Shown piece after piece: positions 29,541-36,893 of a stretch of DNA of 62,878 nt. The position numbers and the translations under genes were made by a program. The DNA is from Deltaproteobacteria bacterium (lineage in GTDB: Bacteria; Desulfobacterota; Desulfuromonadia; Geobacterales; Pseudopelobacteraceae): the NCBI GenBank assembly GCA_021781535.1, contig JAJXWO010000022.1:1-62878 (forward strand), written 5' to 3'. The notes beneath the pieces were generated by a model. That model was not told the origin of the DNA. It made no database searches and was given only the letters and a program-made list of their open reading frames with translations. Within the stretch, counting starts at the first letter, position 1; each line of letters begins with the position of its first letter.

Positions 29541-31361
29541 TTAAAACAAATCTACATTATCCCCGAATTCCGAATCATCCGCACTGTTCTTCTCAACAGT
29601 CTGGACGGCAACGGCGCTCTGACCACTACGCTTACGGGCAAGCGCTTCGTGAATGTGCCGTTCACTCTCCATGGTGTAATGCTCTTCCATGTGCCGCAGG
29701 TTCTCCTTGAACTCGCTGCTGGCCGGTTCAATCTGACGTGACCGGACGACAATACGTTCGAGAGAGGCAAGGACGCCATCAGCCATCGCCTGTGTGCGTT
29801 CATGAACATCAACGCCGGCCGTGGTCTCCTCGACATCCTGGGTCAGGGCGAATACCCGTTCATTCAGACCGGACAGAACCGCACGCATCTCCGTATTCAT
29901 TTCGCCCATAGTGCCCAGGATCAGCTTCAGCTCGTCCTGCATCAAAAGTATACCGGTGCCAAGCTGATCCTCTTCGTTTTCCGCATCGACCAGCAGATGC
30001 GCCGTTACGGCGTGTATGCCGGTCAGGGTCTCGGCAACCGCATCAGTCTGCCGGATTGCCTCGTCCGAGAGCCGCTTGATCGCTTCGGCCAGCACCCCCA
30101 GGGCAGCCCCGTCCGGACCGGTCAGTGCCGCCTTGACCTGGGAATTGAGGGCGATCAGATCGATTTCGGAACCGATCGCCTCGATGTCGGTAACAAAGGA
30201 GGCTATTTCATTAATCGTTTGTGCCACCTTTTTCATGGTCACGGACATATTCCGGTCGGCGGTGGCACAGGATGTCAGCACGGCGGTTACCGCGGCCATC
30301 CCCTGGCTCATGACATCCACAAACGAAGAACCGTTTGCGTCGGCCGCACCGGTGACAGTTATTGTTTCCTGTGCGATCACGGACTGTTTTCGGGCGACCT
30401 CGCGCAAATTGTCTACGATGGTGCCAACGGCGGTGTATAGTTCATTCGAAGCAAAACGAAGTTGGGCCTCCTGAAGTTCGCAGACATCGCCGGCTTCGAC
30501 GACCGTTTTACGGATACTGTTGCTATCCGCCCCCGACACCTTTGAATCAGCCAGCTCGCCTGCCAGACGTTCCAGTGCTTCCACGACGTGCTCAAGTTTT
30601 TGGCGGGTCATGTCATGCATCTGCATGGAAGAGACAACTTCACTGATGCTGTCCGTAACCTCGGCCGATATGGTTGAAACAGTTGCACCGAATTCTGTGC
30701 AGCGCGCATTGACCGCAACAAGTTCCGTAAGGTTGGCAGAGGTATCTTTCAGCGTTGCCGACACCGTGACGTCCTGTTTGGTTTCCGTCGCATGGACAAC
30801 AGCAAGATTATCGGATATCAGGGTTGCCAACAATTGGCGATGTGCCAGAATTGCAGCCGATTTTTCATTGACCTGATGGGAAAGTTTTTCGACATCCATG
30901 GCAAGGTTGACAAAGCCGCTGCCAAGCTCGCCCAGACGAGAGCTTTCAATCTTGGTGGAGATGCTCAGCATGCGAAGAGTTTTGTTCATCTTCTGGAAAC
31001 CTTGCATCGGTTCGGAAAGCTTGTCCAGGAGGGTCTGAACCTGATCCAGGGTAGTGCAGCTTTCACTGCTGCGAACCCGGGCGTTGGCCAGATATTTTTT
31101 CATATCATCCATCATCTGCTGCAGCCGTGATGTCAGCGAAACAACATTCTCACCGGAAACCACAGACACCAACTGGTTGGCCATGCCGGCTATCTCCGCC
31201 GAGCGTTGATAGAATGATTGCAGCCGGGAGCCGATCTGCAGAAACTCGTCTTCTGTTGTACCGGCCATCCGTTTCAGTATCTCAATTTCAGGAACAATAA
31301 TGTCTCGCCAGCTTGCTAGCTGATTATCATGTTCACTCTGTGAATTGGTTTTAAACGTCAT
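29541..31361 (-). CDS. Soluble MCP-like coiled-coil protein with two degenerate signalling hairpins and a CheZ-like motif
   Basis: 606 residues, without membrane helices and almost entirely helical. Two segments align with the MCP signalling tip: about residues 129-170 (RMLSISTKIESSRLGELGSG, then FVNLAMDVEKLSHQVNEKS) and about 402-440 (LIALNSQVKAALTGPDGAAL, then LAEAIKRLSDEAIRQTDAV). Both diverge from the near-invariant [14 protein letters not shown] core, so CheW/CheA binding may be altered. Between them, residues 246-257 read MQMHDMTRQKLE, with Asp250 and Gln254 in the D-x-T-x-Q spacing of the CheZ phosphatase active site. No other cheZ, cheC or cheX is visible. It may be a scaffold, a CheY-P phosphatase, or both; this is inference. 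Confidence 0.75.
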   Translation of the reverse strand: MTFKTNSQSEHDNQLASWRDIIVPEIEILKRMAGTTEDEFLQIGSRLQSFYQRSAEIAGMANQLVSVVSGENVVSLTSRLQQMMDDMKKYLANARVRSSESCTTLDQVQTLLDKLSEPMQGFQKMNKTLRMLSISTKIESSRLGELGSGFVNLAMDVEKLSHQVNEKSAAILAHRQLLATLISDNLAVVHATETKQDVTVSATLKDTSANLTELVAVNARCTEFGATVSTISAEVTDSISEVVSSMQMHDMTRQKLEHVVEALERLAGELADSKVSGADSNSIRKTVVEAGDVCELQEAQLRFASNELYTAVGTIVDNLREVARKQSVIAQETITVTGAADANGSSFVDVMSQGMAAVTAVLTSCATADRNMSVTMKKVAQTINEIASFVTDIEAIGSEIDLIALNSQVKAALTGPDGAALGVLAEAIKRLSDEAIRQTDAVAETLTGIHAVTAHLLVDAENEEDQLGTGILLMQDELKLILGTMGEMNTEMRAVLSGLNERVFALTQDVEETTAGVDVHERTQAMADGVLASLERIVVRSRQIEPASSEFKENLRHMEEHYTMESERHIHEALARKRSGQSAVAVQTVEKNSADDSEFGDNVDLF

Positions 31362-31373
31362 AAAGTATACCGC

Positions 31374-31772
31374 CTATTGTAACAGATTCAGTTTGCGCAA
31401 CTCGGTTGTCAGCTTAGACCTGCTGACTGGTTTGATAATAAAGGAGTCTGCCTCGCACTCGTTAAAAGACCTGATAACTGTGTGCGGGTCGTCCAGTGCG
31501 GTAGTCATGACAACTTTTACCGCAAGAGCATGCGGGATTTCCATTTTCCGCTCCAGTGTGCGGATACACTGCAACGCTTCCAGTCCGTCGACAACCGGCA
31601 TCATGATATCCATAAAAATCACGTCGTAGGGACGCTTTGACTCATGTGCCAGCTGAAATGAGTCAATTGCTTCCTGGCCGTTCACGGCAATGTCGCAGTC
31701 AAACTGAGGAGGAAGAAGCTCCTTTAGAATACGGCGGGATAACAGATGATCCTCGGCAATCAAACATTTCAC
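31374..31772 (-). CDS. Single receiver-domain response regulator
   Basis: 132 residues with CLIAEDHLLSRRILKELL, phospho-Asp in YDVIFMDIMMPVVDGLEALQ, Thr in VVMTTALD and Lys in SFIIKPVSRSKL. There is no output domain. The GTG start overlaps the upstream REC-kinase stop (GTGA), so this is the likely receiver of that kinase. About 12 bases separate it from the MCP-like gene. Confidence 0.9.
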   Translation of the reverse strand: MKCLIAEDHLLSRRILKELLPPQFDCDIAVNGQEAIDSFQLAHESKRPYDVIFMDIMMPVVDGLEALQCIRTLERKMEIPHALAVKVVMTTALDDPHTVIRSFNECEADSFIIKPVSRSKLTTELRKLNLLQ

Positions 31773-32995
31773 AGGAGTTCTCCTTCTATGTGTGGCGTAT
31801 TGATTTTAAAGGTGACGTTAAAACGGCTGCCACCGGCAGGCACATGCTCGGCCCACAGATGGCCGTTCAACAGCAGGGCATTCTGGCGGGCAATAGCGAG
31901 TCCAAGCCCTACCCCTTCATGGCGGCGGGTAAACGAGCCATCCCCCTGCACAAACGGTTCAAATATTTTCTCCAGCATGCCATCCGGAATCCCGATGCCG
32001 CTGTCCGTAAGTGTACACAAAAGCGATTCACCTTCATCGTCAGAACATATACGGGAGACCGTCAGTGACACAGCGCCATGGTCGGTAAACTTGAGTGCAT
32101 TACCGAGCAGGATTTCAAACAAGCGGCAGAGTTTTTCCCAATTGGTCCAGATATGGCGCGGCAGATCATCGGCTATCTGCAGCGAAAGGGTAAGCCCTTT
32201 GCGATTAAAGAGGGGGCGATGGTCCTCAATGATTGCGTGCAGAAGAGAGTGCAGGTTGATAAGATCGTGGCAAAGCGCTTCGCCACCCGGCACAGCGTGG
32301 GTATTAAACGACAGCAATTGATCGATCAGCGTCACCATGTTGTCCGCCGACTGGCGTGCCATCGTCAGATATTCTGCAGCCGCGCCGCCCAGCTCCTCTT
32401 CAGCCAGCAGCTCAAGTGATCCAACCACACAATTCATTGGCGTGCGCATTTCGTGGGAGACCGTCGACATGAATGTGCTTTTGTCGGTAGCTGCTTGCTG
32501 CAAAGCTGTTCTGGCATAATCGAGCTCGGCCAGGGATTCCTTCAGTTCGGCAGTGCGCCGGGTCACCGTTTCTTCAAGTTCGGCACGATAGTTTTTTTCC
32601 AACCGCTGCAGTTTTGAGTAATTTACCGCCCGCTCAACGATTTTATGCATATGATCAACATTGAAGGGTTTGCAGACGAAGTCAAAAACACCATTTTTTA
32701 TGGCATTGACGGCCATCTGTATTTGCGCATGGCCGGTCATCAGAACGACCGGAAGATCCGGCCAGGATTCGTGAATCCGCCCCAAAAAGGTAATCCCATC
32801 CTCGCCCGGCATCATTACATCGCTGATAATGGCATCAAACTGCTCCAACGCCAGTAGCTGTGAGGCTTCAGCGGCATCACCGGCACAGGTGACGCGAAAA
32901 CCGTGCTTCTGAAAGCAGAGCATCAGCATCGTGCAGATTCCAGGTTCGTCATCCACTATCAGAATATGGGGTGTCGTTTGCATGAATTCGGACAT
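31769..32995 (-). CDS. REC-HisKA-HATPase hybrid kinase
   Basis: 408 residues, soluble. N-terminal receiver (ILIVDDEPGICTMLML, DAIISDVMMPGEDGITFL), a coiled-coil linker (about 125-175), an H-box STVSHEMRTPMNCVVGSLEL with the His present, and HATPase motifs (LLGNALKFTDHGAV, TDSGIGIPDGMLE, GVGLGLAIARQNALLLNG). GGGATGGA precedes the ATG. An N-terminal receiver before the kinase lets an upstream phosphorylation event control autophosphorylation. It lies between the P460 gene and its likely partner receiver. Confidence 0.9.
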   Translation of the reverse strand: MSEFMQTTPHILIVDDEPGICTMLMLCFQKHGFRVTCAGDAAEASQLLALEQFDAIISDVMMPGEDGITFLGRIHESWPDLPVVLMTGHAQIQMAVNAIKNGVFDFVCKPFNVDHMHKIVERAVNYSKLQRLEKNYRAELEETVTRRTAELKESLAELDYARTALQQAATDKSTFMSTVSHEMRTPMNCVVGSLELLAEEELGGAAAEYLTMARQSADNMVTLIDQLLSFNTHAVPGGEALCHDLINLHSLLHAIIEDHRPLFNRKGLTLSLQIADDLPRHIWTNWEKLCRLFEILLGNALKFTDHGAVSLTVSRICSDDEGESLLCTLTDSGIGIPDGMLEKIFEPFVQGDGSFTRRHEGVGLGLAIARQNALLLNGHLWAEHVPAGGSRFNVTFKINTPHIEGELL

Positions 32996-33018
32996 AGTTC
33001 CATCCCGTACCGTCAGGA

Positions 33019-33483
33019 TTATTTAAAATCCTTTTTTGTCGAAATAACAAAATCCCGTTGGGCAGCATCCTTCTGGTGGCAGCCAAAACAGATGGTGACC
33101 GGATCAAGGCCGCTCGGCTTGCCATCAACACCAAAGCCGGCAAAAAGCCAGCCGCCGGTTGCCTTCTGGCGCTTGTCCTTCTGCATCAGCACAATCATGT
33201 TTTTAGGACCGTCAACAGCCGGATTGCCCTTGATTGTAAAAGATTCAACAACAATGCGACTCCCTTCGGCAAATTTGTTCCCCGCCAAATACCCTCTCTG
33301 CGCTTTTTTGTCGGCATAGATGTAATGAATGCCATAAAAAAGCGAACTTTTGTCGGTAACAACCTTGCGCTCGCTTTTCTTCCACGCAGTGTACCCCTTG
33401 GGAAGTACGGGGGAAGCTGCTTCAGATGTCGCGGCAGAAAAACAAAGAAACAAAACTGACAACAAGATAACGACTGATTTCAT
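33019..33483 (-). CDS. Periplasmic cytochrome P460-family protein
   Basis: 154 residues with a signal peptide (MKSVVILLSVLFLCFSAATSEA, cleavage after about 22). The mature protein begins with PVLPKGYTAWKKSERKVV and has FYGIHYIYADKKAQRGYLAG and GWLFAGFGVDGKP, a cytochrome P460 pattern. A single c-type haem site CFGCH is near the C-terminus. P460 proteins in other bacteria act on hydroxylamine or NO; in Deltaproteobacteria their role is mostly unknown. The ATG overlaps the preceding gene (ATGA). Its place in a signalling operon suggests redox, NO or haem-dependent sensing (inference). Confidence 0.85.
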   Translation of the reverse strand: MKSVVILLSVLFLCFSAATSEAASPVLPKGYTAWKKSERKVVTDKSSLFYGIHYIYADKKAQRGYLAGNKFAEGSRIVVESFTIKGNPAVDGPKNMIVLMQKDKRQKATGGWLFAGFGVDGKPSGLDPVTICFGCHQKDAAQRDFVISTKKDFK

Positions 33484-33860
33484 AATGGTGTGCCTCCGGG
33501 AAGATTTTTGCTGGACACTATACCATCCCTGGACTTCTTGTCACTAACCGATGTATCTGCAGAGCAGGAAACGTGCTGGGGATTCACGGTACAAATATTC
33601 TTCTGATCCTGCGTGAAGGCGCTTGCCAGTCTGTCTGACAAAGCCGCCGCGTGCTCGGCTGAAGCACGGATCAGTGCGACGTAACGCACAAGTTCACCAT
33701 TAGCAGGATCATCCATGTCGATCAGCGAACAGGCTCCGAGAAGCGTCGTCAGAATATTATTAAAATCATCCGCCATCCTGCACGCCAGTACGTCAATTGT
33801 TTCCGGTGCCGGTGACACGGGGGTAGCTGGAACGGTATGTTTAGTATGTGGTTTTTTCAT
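33480..33860 (-). CDS. Stand-alone HisKA-like protein with Asp in place of the phospho-His
   Basis: 126 residues. Residues about 25-85 (LACRMADDFNNILTTLLGAC, then LIRASAEHAAALSDRLA) align well with the dimerisation domain of the REC-PAS-kinase at 14.4 kb, which has LSGGIAHDFNNILTIILGHC. The His is replaced by Asp (A-D-D for A-H-D), and no ATPase domain follows. The Pro/Thr-rich N-terminus and polar C-terminus look disordered. It could dimerise with other kinases, mimic a phosphorylated state, or be a decaying remnant. An intact frame and ATGA coupling to the P460 gene argue for function. Confidence 0.72.
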   Translation of the reverse strand: MKKPHTKHTVPATPVSPAPETIDVLACRMADDFNNILTTLLGACSLIDMDDPANGELVRYVALIRASAEHAAALSDRLASAFTQDQKNICTVNPQHVSCSADTSVSDKKSRDGIVSSKNLPGGTPL

Positions 33861-33935
33861 GGCAATATCACAGATTACTCAGATTAACGTCCCCTTCCGG
33901 CATGGGAAGGGGACGTTATATAAACGTATTTAATT

Positions 33936-36440
33936 TCAATACTTTTCAAAGGCTTCGTCCAAGTCGTCAGCGCCACCGTGCCCGAGTTCAATATTGATAC
34001 CACCGGCTTTATTGACACTCGCGCCTGCTTTTCCTGTTTTGTGCGTCGTCACACGAGCTGTAGGAGTGCGGTTTGAGGCAATCTGTTTTGTAACGGCACG
34101 AGTCGGCGCTGGCAGAGCCCGGCGCTGACCGGTATCAAGTGTAAAAAATGCTATGGTCGCTTTCAGTTGTTCGGCCTGGCTTGAAAGTTCTTCAGTGGTA
34201 GAGGCCATTTCTTCGGCAGCGCTGGCATTCTGCTGGATGACTTGATCAAGCTGCTGGATGGCCTTGTTGATCTGTTCGGCACCCGTATCCTGTTCTTTGC
34301 TGGAAGCGCTGATTTCCTGCACCAGTTCGGCCGTTTTCTGAATATCAGGTAACATACGGTTAAGCATGTCACCAGCCTGCTCGGCTATGGCGACGCTGCT
34401 GGTGGAAAGCTGACTTATTTCACCGGCGGCGGATTGACTCCGCTCGGCAAGCTTTCGTACTTCTGATGCGACAACCGCAAAGCCTTTGCCATGTTCACCC
34501 GCGCGGGCGGCTTCGATAGCGGCATTTAAAGCCAGCAGATTGGTCTGACGGGCAATTTCTTCGATGATGGATATCTTGGTGGCAATCTGTTTCATGGCCG
34601 AGACGGTTTCATTGACCGCTTTACCACCTTCTTTGGCGTCAGTCGCTGATTTCATGGCGATCTTCTCTGTCTGCATGGCATTGTCGGTGTTCTGACGAAT
34701 GCTGGAGGCCATCTCTTCCATGCTTGACGAGACTTCCTCGGCAGATGCGGCCTGTTCGGTAGCACCCTGCGACATCTGCTGGGCGGTGGCGGACATCTCC
34801 TGGCCACCGGCGGCGACGTTGTCGGCGGCGGTCTGGACTTCCATGACGACTTCCTTGAGTTTGGTTACCATGGTGGCAAGGGATTCCATCAAGTCATCAT
34901 TATCACTTCGTTTTTTGAGTTCCACCATTAGATTTCCCTGGGCAACCTGCTTGGCAGCGTCGGTAATCCCTTTCAGGGCAACGATGTTCTGTCTGAGTGA
35001 GCTATTGATCAGTTCGAAATTTTTGGAAATCGCCTGGGTATCTTCATCGCTTGCAGCAACTACCATGTTGGCGTTCAGGTCGCCAATCGACAGATTCTCG
35101 AGATTGACGAGCAATTTGCCAACTTCATCACTCTGGAATTGAGCCTGTTTGTCGGCGATACGAGCAGCCTTCTTGACGGCGGTCTGGTCCGAAACGACCT
35201 CAAAGGCGGCGATGATGGCGCCGTTGTCATCCTTGATCGGAACACCAGTGTAGTCGATATCAAGATTGAGGGAACCGGGGTGGGCGTCGGTGGCGCTGTT
35301 TGAGAGTTGTCCGGTGGTCATGGCACGTTGGCAGGCACACTTGTCGGTCTTGCAGTCTGAAGTACGGAAGTGATCATAGCATTTGGTGCCGGCAACCTGC
35401 TGCTGAGTCCTGCCGCCAACCTCAGCACCCAGCTTGTTTATGTAGAGAACACCGAAATCGCGGTCAATGATCATTGCTGGTGCCGGCATGACGTCAAGCA
35501 ATCCAACCAAACGACCGATGGTGCTGTTGACCCCCGCCACGATCGTGTGGAAGTCACCTTGATGTTTGGAAGCATCAGCGCGGATATCCAACCGGCCTTC
35601 CATGGCGGCCTTGGCCAATAGATCGGTATCAGCGACGAGTGCCTTGATCGTATCAACCATCTTCTTCATGGCGGCCATAACGCTGGTCGTATCACCGGCT
35701 GCAAGTGTAATTTCTCGACTCAAATCGCCAACTGCAACAAGATTCGCGACATTTCCAACCTCTTTCGGGTCAGCGCCCAACTGGCGGAGCACCGTGCGGG
35801 TAAGAAAGATTGCAGTAAAAACAGCCAGTACCACCGCAAACGCCCCCAGACCCAACATCATGTTTTTGGAATTTTGATACGTTGCAGCAGCTTCTTCGTG
35901 GCGAATATTGTTGCGTTCCACGTTATGCTCATTCAGATCGTGAATAAGCTGAAGCATTGCCCGCTCTGCCGGCGCAGACTCCTTGCTCAACAACTGGCCT
36001 GCCTCAGCGTCCTTATTGGCCAGAGCAAGCTCAATCACCCTGTTGCTGAGTGTACGGGAGGTAGTAATACCGTCTTTTAGTTTATTGATGAGTTCCCATG
36101 CTTTGGTGTCATTCTTGTTGGTTAGCTCCTCAATTGCTTTAAAACTTTTGGAATAATCATCACGGGATTTGACAATCCGCTGCTGGTATTCCTGTTTTTT
36201 TTCTGGAGAGTTGTTGATAATTATATTCCTTACATTAACCCCAATATTGGTGATACTCATCTGCATGTCACTGAGGTGATTAATCCTGGTCAAGTTGACC
36301 GTGACAATCCGTTCCAAGTTATTGTCGAGCGCTGATAACCCCCTGATTCCGATTCCGGTCAAAATCAACAAGAGTATCGTCACCAACCCAAATCCGAACA
36401 TCAGGCGTTTACTTAGATTCATGCTGTTAAGCCAGTTCAT
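33936..36440 (-). CDS. Methyl-accepting chemotaxis protein 2 (membrane, with Cys-rich PAS)
   Basis: 834 residues. Membrane helices at about 15-33 and 195-216 flank an extracytoplasmic helical sensor. HAMP follows (about 218-270), then a PAS domain (about 315-420, [18 protein letters not shown]) holding four clustered cysteines (Cys354, 363, 368, 370), then a second HAMP-like linker and the signalling rod with the tip [20 protein letters not shown]. The tail ends LDEAFEKY, matching the CheR-pentapeptide pattern. I chose ATG 36440 ([13 protein letters not shown]) because AAGGAGG lies seven bases upstream. A 43-codon cheW remnant immediately precedes it. Confidence 0.94.
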   Translation of the reverse strand: MNWLNSMNLSKRLMFGFGLVTILLLILTGIGIRGLSALDNNLERIVTVNLTRINHLSDMQMSITNIGVNVRNIIINNSPEKKQEYQQRIVKSRDDYSKSFKAIEELTNKNDTKAWELINKLKDGITTSRTLSNRVIELALANKDAEAGQLLSKESAPAERAMLQLIHDLNEHNVERNNIRHEEAAATYQNSKNMMLGLGAFAVVLAVFTAIFLTRTVLRQLGADPKEVGNVANLVAVGDLSREITLAAGDTTSVMAAMKKMVDTIKALVADTDLLAKAAMEGRLDIRADASKHQGDFHTIVAGVNSTIGRLVGLLDVMPAPAMIIDRDFGVLYINKLGAEVGGRTQQQVAGTKCYDHFRTSDCKTDKCACQRAMTTGQLSNSATDAHPGSLNLDIDYTGVPIKDDNGAIIAAFEVVSDQTAVKKAARIADKQAQFQSDEVGKLLVNLENLSIGDLNANMVVAASDEDTQAISKNFELINSSLRQNIVALKGITDAAKQVAQGNLMVELKKRSDNDDLMESLATMVTKLKEVVMEVQTAADNVAAGGQEMSATAQQMSQGATEQAASAEEVSSSMEEMASSIRQNTDNAMQTEKIAMKSATDAKEGGKAVNETVSAMKQIATKISIIEEIARQTNLLALNAAIEAARAGEHGKGFAVVASEVRKLAERSQSAAGEISQLSTSSVAIAEQAGDMLNRMLPDIQKTAELVQEISASSKEQDTGAEQINKAIQQLDQVIQQNASAAEEMASTTEELSSQAEQLKATIAFFTLDTGQRRALPAPTRAVTKQIASNRTPTARVTTHKTGKAGASVNKAGGINIELGHGGADDLDEAFEKY

Positions 36441-36457
36441 GCTTTTCCTCCTTGAAA

Positions 36458-36589
36458 TCATGGCACCTGAGGCACCGTGGCAATACTCGTTATTTTCAGC
36501 ATCTCCCTCACTCTGGAGACATCAACAGCAAACACCTCCGCAGCCGGCATAAAGGTAAGATACCGAGTTGTTTGCGACTCTTCAGCCAA
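36458..36589 (-). pseudogene. cheW: Truncated cheW (first about 40 codons)
   Basis: A short frame from TTG 36589 (GGAGGA ten bases upstream) to TGA at 36458 encodes 43 residues: [19 protein letters not shown], then [18 protein letters not shown] and stop. It matches residues of the intact CheW at 24.3-24.8 kb at about 23 of 37 positions, up to the KVPQTPDFMRG segment, where it ends. The remaining two thirds of CheW is absent, and the MCP 2 start follows within 18 bases. It looks like a deletion remnant, possibly still translated and coupled to MCP 2. Confidence 0.75.
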
Positions 36590-36640
36590 CGTATTTCATC
36601 CTCCATTCAGGTGAATATATAAATAATCATCAATGTGTTT

Positions 36641-36656
36641 ACATCAACTGTGCCAA
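36641..36656 (-). promoter_or_regulatory. Weak sigma54-like promoter before cheW remnant and MCP 2
   Basis: On the minus strand TTGGCACAGTTGATGT has a perfect -24 half (TTGGCAC) and the correct ten-base gap, but the -12 dinucleotide is GT instead of GC. The start would be near 36629, about 40 bases before the TTG. Placement is right and the -12 half is poor, so this is only a candidate. An AT-rich stretch further on (36614-36630) could instead hold a sigma70 -10. Confidence 0.3.
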
Positions 36657-36744
36657 TAGATGAAAAAAAGTTCAAATGTGAATTACAGCGGGGATTGACT
36701 CGGTAACGCCAGTGGAGGGGACTGCGCGAGGTGGGATACGGGAG

Positions 36745-36820
36745 TGTAACATGTTGCGCAAATATGTAACATGTTGCGCAAATATGTAACATGTTACACT
36801 CAATTGTGTCACATGTTACA
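36745..36820. promoter_or_regulatory. Four tandem palindromic sites (operator or enhancer array)
   Basis: Four copies of a palindromic core begin at 36745, 36765, 36785 and 36807. The first two are identical 20-base units (tgtaacatgttgcgcaaata). The third is the perfect 14-base palindrome TGTAACATGTTACA. The fourth is TGTCACATGTTACA. Spacings of 20, 20 and 22 bases put all sites on one face of the helix. The array lies 150-230 bases before the cheW remnant and MCP 2, within the 304-base gap 36590-36893. No known regulator is matched. Confidence 0.75.
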
Positions 36821-36893
36821 CCCCAATAACGACAGGATTCATGTCAATGAGGTTTTGTACATCAGGAGACGTCGCACGTAGTGTAAAAGTTTA

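Noticed and set aside
36745..36820. Possible small CRISPR array
   Set aside because: Repeats are 20 bases or shorter with no unique spacers between them and each is palindromic; a protein-binding array explains them better.
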